DNA of 55,985 nt from Bacteroidetes bacterium GWF2_33_16 (GTDB lineage: Bacteria > Bacteroidota > Bacteroidia > Bacteroidales > UBA12077). A model generated the notes under the pieces. It made no database searches and was not told the DNA's origin. It was given only the letters and a program-made list of their open reading frames with translations. The stretch lies in contig MEOE01000036.1 in assembly GCA_001768565.1 (NCBI GenBank), forward strand, positions 1 through 55,985. Direction: 5' to 3'. Each line of letters starts with the position of its first letter. Position 1 is the first letter of the stretch. Positions 33,385-43,368 of this stretch are shown in pieces. The position numbers and the translations under genes were made by a program.

Positions 33385-34818
33385 CTAGTCTTTATTATCT
33401 TTTGGTTTCTTTTCTTCTTTAATTACTTCTGCATCTGTAATCTTTTCATCCTTTTTAGGAGTTCCTTTTAAATAATCAGGTAGTTCCATTCCAGCCATTT
33501 TAAATAATTCTTCGAAAGGAGGGATTGAACCTAGCATTCCTGAAAGGAAATTTGCTGTTGTTGGAGATTTGCCATCTTTTCCGCTTCCCATAGTATCCCA
33601 AACAGTGATTTTATCAATTTTAAGGTTTTTAATTGCTTCAACCTGTGTTTTAACTAGCTCAGGAAGTTTGTCTGCAATCATTAGCATTACAGCACTATTT
33701 GGATTATTGCCAGCAGCATTTACTAGTTTTTCGAAACCTTGAGCTTGCTTGCTCAATATTTCAAAGATACCTTTTGCTTCAGCTTCCATTTTCATATATA
33801 TAGCATCAGCATCACCTTTAGCATGTCTTCGTGTTTGTTCAGCAATTGCTTCGGCATCGATTTCAACTTTCTCTTTATCAATTTGGGCAGGAACAACAAT
33901 GTTTGCAGTTTGAGTTGCCTTATCTCTTTGAGCCCTAATCTCTTCAGCTTTTTTCTCAGCAGCATATGCTTCTTCTAATGCTTTAGCCTGATTAACTTTT
34001 TCTGCTGCTATAGCTCTGCGTTCTGCTTCAGATTCTTTTTCACGTCGGCTAGCATCTGAATTAGCAATTGTAATTTTAGCTGTATTTTCACCTTCAACCG
34101 CTGTAGCATCAGCAGCAGCAACCTGAACACGCTGATCTTGCATCGCGTTAGCTTCACCAATCGAACCATCACGATTTTTTTCAGCAACAGTTTTCTTGGC
34201 ATCGTTTATTGCTTTTGCAGCAGCTTCTTTTCCTAGTGCATCAATATATCCCGATTCATCATTAATATCGGTAACGTTAACGTTAATTAGCTTTAAACCA
34301 ATTTTTTTAAGTTCTGCTTCAACGTTCGATGAAACAGCAGCAAGAAATTTATCACGGTTACTGTTAATCTCTTCAATATCCATTGTAGCAACTACTAAAC
34401 GTAATTGTCCAAAAATAATATCTTTTGCGAGATTGCTTATATCTGCTTGTGTTAATCCTAATAGACGTTCAGCCGCATTTGTCATAACTCCTGGTTCGGT
34501 AGTAATACCTACAGTAAATCGTGATGGAACATCAACTCGGATATTCTGTTTACTTAAAGCACTTGTTAAATTAATCTCAATTGAGAAAGGAGTAAGGTCA
34601 AGAAATGAGTAATCCTGAATAACAGGCCAGATAAAAGCAGCTCCACCATGTATACATTTTGCAGAGAGAGATTCTGTTTCATCGCCTTTTCCAACTTTAC
34701 CATAAATGACTAAAATTCTGTCGGACGGACATCTTTTGTATCTTTTAAAAAATGATACGATTAAAATAAATACAAAAATAACCGCCGCAACAATAAGTAA
34801 AACAATGTATTGTCCCAT
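33385..34818 (-). CDS. Flotillin/YqiK-like SPFH protein
   Basis: A 477-residue flotillin-type membrane scaffold. An N-terminal helix (residues 4-25) is followed by an SPFH/band 7 domain (about 30-190), a long alanine/glutamate-rich coiled coil (about 190-340) and a C-terminal flotillin region with PDYLKG near 450. Flotillins organise membrane microdomains. The gene lies 28 nt after an NfeD-like membrane protein, which is the usual pairing and resembles E. coli yqiJ-yqiK. Confidence 0.93.
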   Translation of the reverse strand: MGQYIVLLIVAAVIFVFILIVSFFKRYKRCPSDRILVIYGKVGKGDETESLSAKCIHGGAAFIWPVIQDYSFLDLTPFSIEINLTSALSKQNIRVDVPSRFTVGITTEPGVMTNAAERLLGLTQADISNLAKDIIFGQLRLVVATMDIEEINSNRDKFLAAVSSNVEAELKKIGLKLINVNVTDINDESGYIDALGKEAAAKAINDAKKTVAEKNRDGSIGEANAMQDQRVQVAAADATAVEGENTAKITIANSDASRREKESEAERRAIAAEKVNQAKALEEAYAAEKKAEEIRAQRDKATQTANIVVPAQIDKEKVEIDAEAIAEQTRRHAKGDADAIYMKMEAEAKGIFEILSKQAQGFEKLVNAAGNNPNSAVMLMIADKLPELVKTQVEAIKNLKIDKITVWDTMGSGKDGKSPTTANFLSGMLGSIPPFEELFKMAGMELPDYLKGTPKKDEKITDAEVIKEEKKPKDNKD

Positions 34819-34846
34819 AATTTTTATTTATATTAGTTGTTAGTTT

Positions 34847-35440
34847 TTATTTTCCACTTAATTTTACCAATAAAATCTCGTTGTTTAGAATATCAACAAC
34901 TTCGATAATTGATCCTGTTTTAATATCTTCAGCATTATCAGTCATTGCATCTAATGTTTGCAAACCCTGTACCATAACCTGCACTTTACCTAAGCCGGAA
35001 CGATTAGCCGGTATTGTTAAATATACACTTCCGACTTTGCTTTTAGCATTTTTCAAATTCATTGTGCCACTATGAGTAAGCTTTCCCATAAAATAAACGA
35101 TGGAAGCCATTATTGTCATTATAATTAAGCCTGAAATGCTTGAAATAATTACAGTTTTTCCAATTCCCAAACCACCATCAAGGCAAGCAACACCAGTCCA
35201 TCCAAAGATAGTGAAAAAGGCAACTAGGTTTTTTAAAGTAATAAATTGAAATTCAATACCGGTATCACCTTCAACGGATGCATCGGAGTCTCCATCAGCT
35301 TCTATACCATCCATATCTCCACCAAAGAATGTTAAGAAAATCTGGATAATAAATAGGATTGAAAACGGAAGCGCAATACACCAATAAATCTTTTCGATAA
35401 GTACTAGCGATTGCCATGATTCTGAAATAGTTAATAACAT
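34847..35440 (-). CDS. NfeD/YqiJ-like OB-fold membrane protein
   Basis: A 197-residue protein with three hydrophobic segments (about residues 18-40, 65-85, 90-115) and a C-terminal OB-fold-like domain (about 125-197, ending with VVDILNNEILLVKL). This is the partner normally encoded with flotillin/YqiK; such proteins anchor and may regulate the flotillin assembly. First gene of the two-gene unit. Confidence 0.85.
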   Translation of the reverse strand: MLLTISESWQSLVLIEKIYWCIALPFSILFIIQIFLTFFGGDMDGIEADGDSDASVEGDTGIEFQFITLKNLVAFFTIFGWTGVACLDGGLGIGKTVIISSISGLIIMTIMASIVYFMGKLTHSGTMNLKNAKSKVGSVYLTIPANRSGLGKVQVMVQGLQTLDAMTDNAEDIKTGSIIEVVDILNNEILLVKLSGK

Positions 35441-35601
35441 AGAATTTAATTTTGAGATTAATTAACCAAATTAATACAAATTGTTGAGAAACCAAGGCTA
35501 GAAGACGTTAATCTTTTGTTATAAAATTAAATATTATCAAATCAATGATTTATAATTCATTTTATGATAATTTCAATGTTGTAATTATCTATGTTTTAAA
35601 A

Positions 35602-36177
35602 TTAATCTTTAACACATCGAACAGATAATCCGACATCCTTATTACTAATTTGTCTTGTGACATTATTTTTATCGTAATCTATTCGAATGCTCCATGAGTT
35701 AAGCTTTTCGTTTTCAGTGGAAGTCCACCAAAATCCCATCTTATTTTCGAAATTTAATATACCATTTACGCTTCTATATCCATGAGGAATTGCATTAAAT
35801 CCATTTTCATTTGTAGCGAATTTATTGGGTTTTTTCCAATGATTAATTCCTGATTCCTTTAATTTACCTCCTGCATTAGTAAAACCACCTAAATACCCAA
35901 CTAAAATTGTCCAATCCAAATCTGATGATAGATGCCATCTATCAGGACAAGCACTTATGGCTTCATTATAATTATATAACCGGCCATATGTTTCACATTC
36001 AATACACCAGCTGGTAGGAGTGCTAAAATTTAAATTTTCAGCCATCCATACTTGGGTTCCTATCTGTATAGTTTTATATTCAGTTCCATCCCTTGTATCA
36101 ATAAATTTATCTGTTGCTTGAGCAAGAATTATAAATGGAATAAATACTAATACTCCTGTTACGTAAATATTTCTCAT
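35602..36177 (-). CDS. Secreted FISUMP-domain protein
   Basis: A 191-residue exported protein. The signal peptide covers about residues 1-20 (ends near ILAQA). The rest is one Fibrobacter succinogenes major paralogous (FISUMP) domain: DGTEYKTIQIGTQVWMAENL near 30, CPDRWHLSS near 84, FWWTSTEN near 147 and SVRCVKD at the end. These beta-rich domains are frequent on Bacteroidota and Fibrobacter surfaces; no activity is known. It has no sorting tail, so it is probably periplasmic or secreted alone. Confidence 0.9.
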   Translation of the reverse strand: MRNIYVTGVLVFIPFIILAQATDKFIDTRDGTEYKTIQIGTQVWMAENLNFSTPTSWCIECETYGRLYNYNEAISACPDRWHLSSDLDWTILVGYLGGFTNAGGKLKESGINHWKKPNKFATNENGFNAIPHGYRSVNGILNFENKMGFWWTSTENEKLNSWSIRIDYDKNNVTRQISNKDVGLSVRCVKD

Positions 36178-36206
36178 TTTATTTTAAAATATAAGTGAAT
36201 AAGTGA

Positions 36207-36578
36207 TTAATTTTTCTTCTCGAATTCGATCAATTCAATGGGTGCACCATTGTGTTCAATCATAGCCACACGAACTCCTTTTGATGGAGGATTAGGTTTG
36301 GTAATAACGTTGAAGTTGCGAGTTGCCAATTCATAATCCAAATCATCAACTTCAAAAGCAAGATGAGGAACAGTTTGAATTAATTTATGTATGTGACTTC
36401 CGGGTTCAAATCTCATCCATTCAATTCCAAATGGGCTTATACTAAATCCAGAAACATAAAATTTAAATTGAGGTAAGTATTTTTCATTTGGCATTTTTAA
36501 ATTTGTTGGAATTCCAAGGTGATGATATTTCCAACCCCATTCCTTAGTACATTCAGGTAGTACGTGATCTTGTCTCAT
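36207..36578 (-). CDS. VOC/glyoxalase-fold protein
   Basis: A 123-residue single VOC domain protein: YHHLGIPT near residue 18 starts the first beta-alpha unit and HLAFEVDDLDYEL near 73 the second, ending in GAPIELIEF with the metal-ligand-like glutamate. Substrate unknown; members act as lyases, dioxygenases or antibiotic-binding proteins. It follows a string of small minus-strand genes. Confidence 0.82.
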   Translation of the reverse strand: MRQDHVLPECTKEWGWKYHHLGIPTNLKMPNEKYLPQFKFYVSGFSISPFGIEWMRFEPGSHIHKLIQTVPHLAFEVDDLDYELATRNFNVITKPNPPSKGVRVAMIEHNGAPIELIEFEKKN

Positions 36579-36648
36579 GGTTTATTTTAAAATAAAGTTT
36601 GTATACTTATCAAGAATTTAATTACTACAAAATTTTAAAATATTTTTA

Positions 36649-36948
36649 CTAGTCTTTGGTAGTTTTATTTATGATTCTATCATATCCATTATATGGATTC
36701 AATTGCATAATCTCAAATCTGATCATATGATGTTCTACTAAAGGAAGTGTATTTAATAATTCAGTTGCCTTTTTAATATTCTCACATTCCAGTATCAAAA
36801 CAGCACAATTATTTTCAGTAAAGTAAATCTCTCGTAAATATCCCAAGAGGTACATTTCATAAACCTGATGAGCTTCCTTTTCTAAAATATCAGATTTATT
36901 ACTCCAGTCAACATCTTTAATCTCTCTTTCAATAGCTATTATTTTCAT
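36649..36948 (-). CDS. Small dimeric alpha/beta-barrel-like protein
   Basis: A 99-residue protein whose pattern (EREIKDVDWS..., AVLILECENIKKATELLNTLP) resembles muconolactone-isomerase/YCII-like ferredoxin folds. I cannot name a family with confidence. It begins 1 nt after the stop of the PhzF gene and is therefore probably co-translated with it. Confidence 0.6.
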   Translation of the reverse strand: MKIIAIEREIKDVDWSNKSDILEKEAHQVYEMYLLGYLREIYFTENNCAVLILECENIKKATELLNTLPLVEHHMIRFEIMQLNPYNGYDRIINKTTKD

Positions 36949-36949
36949 T

Positions 36950-37741
36950 TTACTCTATATTTATTTCACCAGTCATATATAATTTTGCTTGTCCACCAAT
37001 CAAACATCTATTTCCATTATCAATACAAATTAATTCACCACCACGTTTTGAGAGTTGAAGTGCTTTCATTTCTTTCTTTCCCAATTTTGCTGACCAGATT
37101 GGAATTAATGATGTATGTGCTGAACCTGTAACGGGATCTTCATTTATTCCAACTTGTGGTGCAAAAAAACGTGAAACAAAATCTGCTTTATCCCCTTTGG
37201 CTGTTACAATTAATCCTCTGGCAATTAGCTTATTTGTTTCAATTAGGTCTGGTTTTAGATTTTTAATTTCAGTTTCATTATTAATAACAGCAATATAATC
37301 GGTCTTTCCCTTAAAAACTTCTAATGGTTCAATTCCAATGCATTTTTTGATTTCATGAATGTTATTTACTTGTTTTAAGATATCTGTTGGAAAATCCAAA
37401 AACAACGTGTCATTTTGTTTGGAAACCCTAAGTTCGCCACTTCGTGGTGAATAAAAAAGAATTTCTTTTGCTTTGTAATCTAGGTAATTATACAAAACAA
37501 AGGCTGTTGCCAAAGTTGCATGACCACACAAGTCAACTTCTACTGCAGGTGTAAACCATCGAATCTCAAATTTTTCACCCTTAGCTACAACAAAAGCAGT
37601 TTCAGCCAAATTATTTTCTGCTGCAATACATTGCATTAACTCATCGGTAATCCAATTCTCCAAAATGCATACTGCGGCTGGATTTCCCGAAAATAGTTTA
37701 TTAGTAAATGCATCAATTTGGAAGATTTTTATTGTTTTCAT
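36950..37741 (-). CDS. PhzF-family isomerase
   Basis: A 263-residue PhzF/YddE protein from the ATG at 37741 (the frame opens at a TTG seven codons upstream). The family opening IFQIDAFT, GNPAAVC near residue 21, the catalytic-glutamate region NNLAETAFV near 45 and GHATLATAF near 70, with DPVTGSAH near 205, are all present. Relatives isomerise or epimerise small acids; the physiological substrate of most is unknown. It follows the xdh operon terminator and heads a short operon. Confidence 0.9.
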   Translation of the reverse strand: MKTIKIFQIDAFTNKLFSGNPAAVCILENWITDELMQCIAAENNLAETAFVVAKGEKFEIRWFTPAVEVDLCGHATLATAFVLYNYLDYKAKEILFYSPRSGELRVSKQNDTLFLDFPTDILKQVNNIHEIKKCIGIEPLEVFKGKTDYIAVINNETEIKNLKPDLIETNKLIARGLIVTAKGDKADFVSRFFAPQVGINEDPVTGSAHTSLIPIWSAKLGKKEMKALQLSKRGGELICIDNGNRCLIGGQAKLYMTGEINIE

Positions 37742-37779
37742 ATTGATAATTTTATAATCCAAAAGTATAAAACTTAAAC

Positions 37780-37815
37780 AAAAAGCGAAACTTTTGATTG
37801 GTCTCGCTTTTTATT
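37780..37815 (-). terminator. Terminator after xdhB
   Basis: AAAAAGCGA pairs with TCGCTTTTT across a 14-nt loop, just past the xdhB stop on the minus strand; the A-rich left arm gives the terminal U run. Confidence 0.7.
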
Positions 37816-37820
37816 ATTTG

Positions 37821-40073
37821 TTAACATTGGTATAATCTCATCAATACTTTTTCGGGAGTCAGAGGTGCTTCAAAATCAATCTTATACTTTGGATTAAATG
37901 CCTTAATTGCTTTTTGTAATGCAAAAAATGCTCCAATTCCATACATAAGTGGCGGTTCGCCAACAGCTTTTGATCTTAAAATTGCTAATTCGGGTCCTTT
38001 GGTTTCTAATGCTATAATTTCAATATTCTTTGGAGCAGAATAAATATCAGGTACTTTGTATGTTGATAAGCTATTGGACATTAATTTGCCTGCCTTATCG
38101 TAAGATAGTTCTTCCATAGTCATCCAACCAATTCCTTGTACAACAGCTCCTTCAACTTGTCCACGATCAATAATGGTATTCATGCTATTTCCAAAATCGT
38201 GCACTATTTTTACATCATCTACTTCATACGTTCCACGAATGCAATCCAAAGTTACTGAAGTTATTGCTGTACCATAAACATGGTATGCAAAGGGATGTCC
38301 TTTTTCTTTAGTCTTATCAAAATAAATAATTGGAGTTGCATAATGCCCATTTTCTGTAAGACACACACGATCGAGAAATGCGGTTTCAATCAGTTTCTCC
38401 CAGTAAATTTCTGTTTTTTGATTATTTCTAAAAACATGTTCATCTTTAATTTCAATTTCAGAGCTATTGCAATTCAGTATTTTTGCAGCAGTATCAATAA
38501 GTCTGCCAAGTAATGTGATACAAGCAATTCTTAATGCATTCCCGTTTAAATCGGCACCTGAGCTAGCAGCAGTGGGAGAAGTATTTGCTACACGTGTAGT
38601 GTTTGTAGATTCTATTTTAATTCGTTCAGTGTTTATAGAGAATACAGATGCAGCAACCTGAACCATTTTGGTGTTTACTGCTTGCCCCATTTCAATTGCA
38701 CCTGTACTTATACCAATACTTCCATCCTGATAAATATGTACCAATGCCCGTGCTTGATTCATAGGAGTTTTGGTAAATGAAATACCAAAACATATTGGCA
38801 TAAGAGAAACACCTTTTTTGAAATCGATATTTTTGGTATTAAACTCTTTAACCTGTTTTTCCAGTAAATCTAAATTATATGTTTTTTTAGATATTTCATA
38901 ACATTTGCCAATATTCACATTTTCGGCTATTTGCCCGAACTGAAACTCATCTTTTTCTTTCAGAAAATTCTTTTCCTGAATAATAATTGGTGAAATATTT
39001 AACTGACATGCTGCTTTAGCAATGGCCGATTCAATAACAAACATTCCCTGTGGAGCACCAAAACCCCTGAAAGCAGTATTTGGCGGTAAATTTGTTTTGC
39101 AACTGTATACAGTAACTTCGGTATTAGGAATAAAATATGCATTGGTTGAATGAAATAGTGTTCGTTCCATAATAGCGGGCGACAAGTCAGAAGCAGCTCC
39201 TCCATTTTGGTACATTGTTGCTTTAAAAGCTAGTATTTTTAAATCTTTTGACAAGCCAATTCTAAAATCGGAGCTGTATGGATGTCTTTTTCCTGTCATT
39301 CGCATATCATCGTGCCTGTTTAGTGCAATTTTAACAGGTTTTTGCAAGATAAATGCTGCCAATGAAACCATGCAGGCAAATGCAGTTGCCTGATCTTCCT
39401 TTCCACCAAATGCACCTCCTAATCGTGCAACATCGATTTCTATCCTATGCATTGGTAAATCAAGAATCCGGGCAATCATTTTTTGAACCAAAGTAGCTCC
39501 CTGTGTTGACGAATGAATCCTCAAACTTCCATTATCAATAGGATAGGCATATGAGCCTTGCGTTTCAATATATAAGTGTTCCTGACCACCATTCTCTACT
39601 TTACCTTCAAAAATATATTCGCATTTACTCCATGCATCATCCGTATTTCCTAATTTAAAAGTGCGGGGTGGAAATAATAGTTGTCCTTTCTCTTGGGCTA
39701 CCCTTGGATCAGTTATTACTTCGTATTCATCAAATTTAACTTCAATAAGAGATAATGCTTTTCGGGCAATATATTCACTTTTAGCTATTACTAATAAAAT
39801 TGGTTGTCCCTGATAATGAACTTCATTTTCGGCAAAAAGAGTTTCGTCTTCTATTATTCCTCCAATCTGATTTTTTCCGGGAATGTCTTTGTAACTGAAT
39901 ATGCGTTCAACTCCTGAAATTTTTTCTGCTTTTGAATAATCGAGATGACTTATTTTTCCATGTGCGACAGAAGAAGCAAAAATTGCCCCATTTAAAGTTC
40001 CTTTCTGAACCGGAATATCATCTAAATAAACTGATTTACCTGTAACATGCGATATAGAATCTATATTTTTCAT
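37821..40073 (-). CDS. xdhB: Xanthine dehydrogenase molybdopterin-binding subunit XdhB
   Basis: Large molybdenum subunit, 750 residues, that hydroxylates hypoxanthine/xanthine to urate or runs in reverse. Motifs: HVTGKSVYLDDIP at the N-terminus, GGAFGGKED near residue 219, AFRGFGAPQG near 330, and GEPPLMYG near 710 with the catalytic glutamate in VGEPP. It lies 13 nt after xdhA, and both follow modABC, so cofactor supply and apoenzyme share one transcript. It is a separate protein type from the fused XdhD at 15.6-18.2 kb. Confidence 0.95.
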   Translation of the reverse strand: MKNIDSISHVTGKSVYLDDIPVQKGTLNGAIFASSVAHGKISHLDYSKAEKISGVERIFSYKDIPGKNQIGGIIEDETLFAENEVHYQGQPILLVIAKSEYIARKALSLIEVKFDEYEVITDPRVAQEKGQLLFPPRTFKLGNTDDAWSKCEYIFEGKVENGGQEHLYIETQGSYAYPIDNGSLRIHSSTQGATLVQKMIARILDLPMHRIEIDVARLGGAFGGKEDQATAFACMVSLAAFILQKPVKIALNRHDDMRMTGKRHPYSSDFRIGLSKDLKILAFKATMYQNGGAASDLSPAIMERTLFHSTNAYFIPNTEVTVYSCKTNLPPNTAFRGFGAPQGMFVIESAIAKAACQLNISPIIIQEKNFLKEKDEFQFGQIAENVNIGKCYEISKKTYNLDLLEKQVKEFNTKNIDFKKGVSLMPICFGISFTKTPMNQARALVHIYQDGSIGISTGAIEMGQAVNTKMVQVAASVFSINTERIKIESTNTTRVANTSPTAASSGADLNGNALRIACITLLGRLIDTAAKILNCNSSEIEIKDEHVFRNNQKTEIYWEKLIETAFLDRVCLTENGHYATPIIYFDKTKEKGHPFAYHVYGTAITSVTLDCIRGTYEVDDVKIVHDFGNSMNTIIDRGQVEGAVVQGIGWMTMEELSYDKAGKLMSNSLSTYKVPDIYSAPKNIEIIALETKGPELAILRSKAVGEPPLMYGIGAFFALQKAIKAFNPKYKIDFEAPLTPEKVLMRLYQC

Positions 40074-40086
40074 AATAGTGAATTCT

Positions 40087-41490
40087 TTAGCTTACTAATT
40101 CTTTTAATGAAATCTTTTTAGGGAAAAGCTTAATAAAATGTGCAAAAAGCAATTGCCTTAATAATAATCTTTTGTATTCTGCATTTCCTCTAATATCGCT
40201 AATTGGAGCAATCTCTTCTTGCATTATGGTATTAGCTTTAATAATTGCTCCATTGGTGATTTGTTTTCCAGTTAAATATTCAGATGTTTGTTTTAAAAAC
40301 AAAGGAATTGGACTTATACCACCAGCAGATATGCTGCATTCAATCATGTTTTCACCAGAAAGTCTAAGGTAAATTGCAGTATTAACGCTTGCAATATCAA
40401 GGTATGTTCGTTTACTCACTTTCTCGAAATTAAATAAAAATCCTCTATCCGGTATTGGAAAGGAAAGGCTTTCAACATATTCGCCTTTTTTAATATTTAG
40501 TTTCTTATAAGCAAGAAAGAAATCTTTAAGGGGAAAAATACGTTTGTTCTTTCCATCATTCAAATGAATATTTGAGTTGAGCGCTATAAAAAATATAGAT
40601 AAATCAGCTATTGGAGAAGCATTCATTATGTTGCCTGCAATAGTTCCCATATTTCGTATTGGCTCAGATGAAATTAGTTTGAAAAAGTCCTTTAATTCAG
40701 GAATTATATCACATAATATTTTTGATTGCATAAGGTCACTTGCTGTAGCTGCAGCACCAATAATACAGCAGTTATTGTCTATTTTTATAGATTTTAGTTC
40801 TGCACGATTAAAAAATAGGTTTAATTCAGATTCATATATTTCATCTGGTTTCTGAACCATCAGATCAGTTCCTCCACCAATTATTCTGGTAGCTGGATTT
40901 ATTGATTTTTCTGAATCTTTAATTTCGGCTAGTCGATTTGGAATATTTAAAAAATAATCTGGAAGGAACTTATTTTGAACTAACCATTCAACTGGCCTTT
41001 CAACATTCTTATCTTTATAAACTGTTGTAATATTGTCTGCTGCTTTTTCAATCGATTTGTATCCTGTACAGCGACAAATATTCCCACTAACAGATGCAAT
41101 TGTCATTTTCTTGTCTGGTTTTATTTTAGCCATCGCAAGTCCGGTAAATGACATAACAAAACCGGGAGTACAAAACCCACATTGAGTAGCTGCATTTTCG
41201 ACCATTGCATTTTGTATTGGCGACAGATGCTTCATGTTAATACCTTCAATGGTTACTATATGCTTGCCATGAGCATTTCCAAGCGGTGTTAAGCAAGAAA
41301 CAATACTTTTGTAAATCACCTCTTTTCCATTAAGCTGACCTTCAAGAACAGTACATGCGCCACAATCGCCTTCGCGACAACCAATTTTAGTTCCCGGTAA
41401 ATCTGCTTTATATCTGATAAAATCAAGCAGGCTTTTTCCTGCTGGTTTATCTGTTTGTATTAATTGATTATTTAATATGAACGTTATCAT
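40087..41490 (-). CDS. xdhA: Xanthine dehydrogenase Fe-S/FAD subunit XdhA
   Basis: A 467-residue fusion of the two electron-transfer domains. [2Fe-2S] motifs are GCREGDCGACT near residue 37, CGFCTPGF near 103 and NICRCTGY near 137; the FAD domain begins near 195 with GGGTDLMVQKP near 210 and GTIAGNIMNASPIAD near 296. It passes electrons from XdhB to NAD. This is the rodobacter-type XdhA layout. It is the only FAD subunit in the window and could in principle also serve XdhD. Confidence 0.94.
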   Translation of the reverse strand: MITFILNNQLIQTDKPAGKSLLDFIRYKADLPGTKIGCREGDCGACTVLEGQLNGKEVIYKSIVSCLTPLGNAHGKHIVTIEGINMKHLSPIQNAMVENAATQCGFCTPGFVMSFTGLAMAKIKPDKKMTIASVSGNICRCTGYKSIEKAADNITTVYKDKNVERPVEWLVQNKFLPDYFLNIPNRLAEIKDSEKSINPATRIIGGGTDLMVQKPDEIYESELNLFFNRAELKSIKIDNNCCIIGAAATASDLMQSKILCDIIPELKDFFKLISSEPIRNMGTIAGNIMNASPIADLSIFFIALNSNIHLNDGKNKRIFPLKDFFLAYKKLNIKKGEYVESLSFPIPDRGFLFNFEKVSKRTYLDIASVNTAIYLRLSGENMIECSISAGGISPIPLFLKQTSEYLTGKQITNGAIIKANTIMQEEIAPISDIRGNAEYKRLLLRQLLFAHFIKLFPKKISLKELVS

Positions 41491-41509
41491 AATAAAATTA
41501 TTAGAGTAC

Positions 41510-42685
41510 TTAATTTGTTGTAATTAAACGTTTTTGGTTTGTATTTGTTGAATATGCATTACTTAATTCAAAAACACCGTTGTAAACATGAACTATATCA
41601 AGGTATTTTGCATTTATAAGACAGTATACCGATTGTCCTTTATGTAAAAGAAGTTTCTCACGTGTTACCTGAGATACTTCTACAAGCAAATCGAATCCAC
41701 AATTTACAACACAAAATAAATTAGTTTCATTTTCAATTATCTGACTTACGCTGCCCATAATTTGGTTTTGCAGAGATATTTCTTCCGAATATTCAAGGCT
41801 CAGAGCGATATCATCAGGTTTAATGCATAATTGAATTTTAGTTCCCTTAACAATATCTTTTGATAATAATTTAGATTGATTGGAAACTTTAATCTGACTT
41901 TTATTAGCAGTTAGCAAAGTAAAAACACTGTCATTTTTATCAAATGAATCAAAACTGCCAAATAATGTATTCTGGTATTTTTTCGGATTAATTAAGTTTG
42001 GGGTTTCCCCATTTTTTATAAGATTAAATACATAATCATTTGCTGTTACACTTCCATTTTCAATAAGTACTATCTGATGGGTAAGTTTCAGGATATCTTC
42101 TAAATGATGGCTTATAATTAACATTGGAATGTTAAAATGATAATTTATCTTTAACAAATATGATATAATTTGCTTTCTTTTTGAACAATCAACGCTAGAA
42201 AAGGGTTCATCGAGCAATAATAAGGAAGGCTGTGATAGAAGAGCCCTTCCAATTGCAACTCGTTGTTTTTCTCCACCTGATAGTTGCCGTGGCATCTGAT
42301 ACAATAAATCATTTAGATCTAACAATTCAATTACATCCTGCAATAATATTGATTGCTTTCTTTTATTCTTTTTTAGATAGAGTGAACTAAATAATAGATT
42401 TTTCTGAACAGTTAAATGAGGGAACAATAAATTTTCCTGAAATACATACCCAATATTTCTATTTTTTGCAGAAATGTTAAGCTTTTTCTTATTGTCATAT
42501 AAAGTTACTCTATTCAGAATAATTTCACCACTATCCGGAGTACTTAATCCGGATAAAAGATTAAACATAGTTGTTTTTCCAGCACCTGATGGTCCAAAAA
42601 TTCCTGTGATCGAACAACTTGATTTAAAACTATAATCAAACTGTTTGTTTCCTGAACTATATTTTATTGATCTGAATTCAATCAT
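41510..42685 (-). CDS. modC: Molybdate ABC transporter ATP-binding protein ModC
   Basis: ATPase of 391 residues with Walker A GPSGAGKTT near residue 33, LSGGEKQRVAIGRAL near 131 and LLLLDEPFSSVD near 153. The C-terminal part (from about 290) looks like a molybdate-binding TOBE domain. Its start overlaps the modB stop by 4 nt. It precedes xdhA by 19 nt, linking molybdate uptake to the molybdenum enzyme. Confidence 0.93.
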   Translation of the reverse strand: MIEFRSIKYSSGNKQFDYSFKSSCSITGIFGPSGAGKTTMFNLLSGLSTPDSGEIILNRVTLYDNKKKLNISAKNRNIGYVFQENLLFPHLTVQKNLLFSSLYLKKNKRKQSILLQDVIELLDLNDLLYQMPRQLSGGEKQRVAIGRALLSQPSLLLLDEPFSSVDCSKRKQIISYLLKINYHFNIPMLIISHHLEDILKLTHQIVLIENGSVTANDYVFNLIKNGETPNLINPKKYQNTLFGSFDSFDKNDSVFTLLTANKSQIKVSNQSKLLSKDIVKGTKIQLCIKPDDIALSLEYSEEISLQNQIMGSVSQIIENETNLFCVVNCGFDLLVEVSQVTREKLLLHKGQSVYCLINAKYLDIVHVYNGVFELSNAYSTNTNQKRLITTN

Positions 42686-43368
42686 TGCCTGATTAAGTAT
42701 TTTTTCTTTTTATTCAGGTATTCTGATGCAATTATGGCAAGTAAAGAAATTAATACTGAAAAAACCACAAGGCGCGTAACCTGAATTTCTTTTCCTGGTA
42801 TTTGCATATTAGAATAAACCATTAAAGCAATAGTTTGTGTTTTTCCAAAAATATTACCGGCAAACGAAATAGTTGCTCCAAACTCACCAAGGCTTCGGGC
42901 GAAAGCTAATACAGCTCCACTTAATATACCCGGAAAAGCCATTGGTAAAAAAACCCTGAAAAAGGTACTTATTTTTGAGGCTCCAAGCGAGCTGGATGCT
43001 TTTCCATAATCTGGATCAATTAGTTCAAATGCTGATTTGGTGCTTCTCACCGCCAATGGTAACGATACTACTACAGAAGCAATAATTAATGCCGCAAAAT
43101 TGAATGCAAATTGTATCCCAAAAACCTGAAATAACCATTGTCCCAATACTCCATTTTTACCAAGTAAAATAAGCAATAAATAGCCTGTAACTACTGGTGG
43201 AGCAACCAATGGAATACTGATTATTCCTTCAACTAATAATTTGCCAAAGAAATTTTTTGTAGCAAGCACCCAGCCCAACCATATTGCTAAGGGTAATGTA
43301 AAAAGCGTGCTTATAATGGCCACCTTTAAAGTGAGAAGTATTACAGTTATTTCATAAGTACTAAACAT
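42682..43368 (-). CDS. modB: Molybdate ABC transporter permease ModB
   Basis: Inner-membrane permease of 228 residues with about five hydrophobic segments and the binding-protein-dependent permease loop ARSLGEFGATISFAG near residue 157. It overlaps modA by 8 nt and modC by 4 nt, so the three are translationally coupled. Confidence 0.93.
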   Translation of the reverse strand: MFSTYEITVILLTLKVAIISTLFTLPLAIWLGWVLATKNFFGKLLVEGIISIPLVAPPVVTGYLLLILLGKNGVLGQWLFQVFGIQFAFNFAALIIASVVVSLPLAVRSTKSAFELIDPDYGKASSSLGASKISTFFRVFLPMAFPGILSGAVLAFARSLGEFGATISFAGNIFGKTQTIALMVYSNMQIPGKEIQVTRLVVFSVLISLLAIIASEYLNKKKKYLIRQ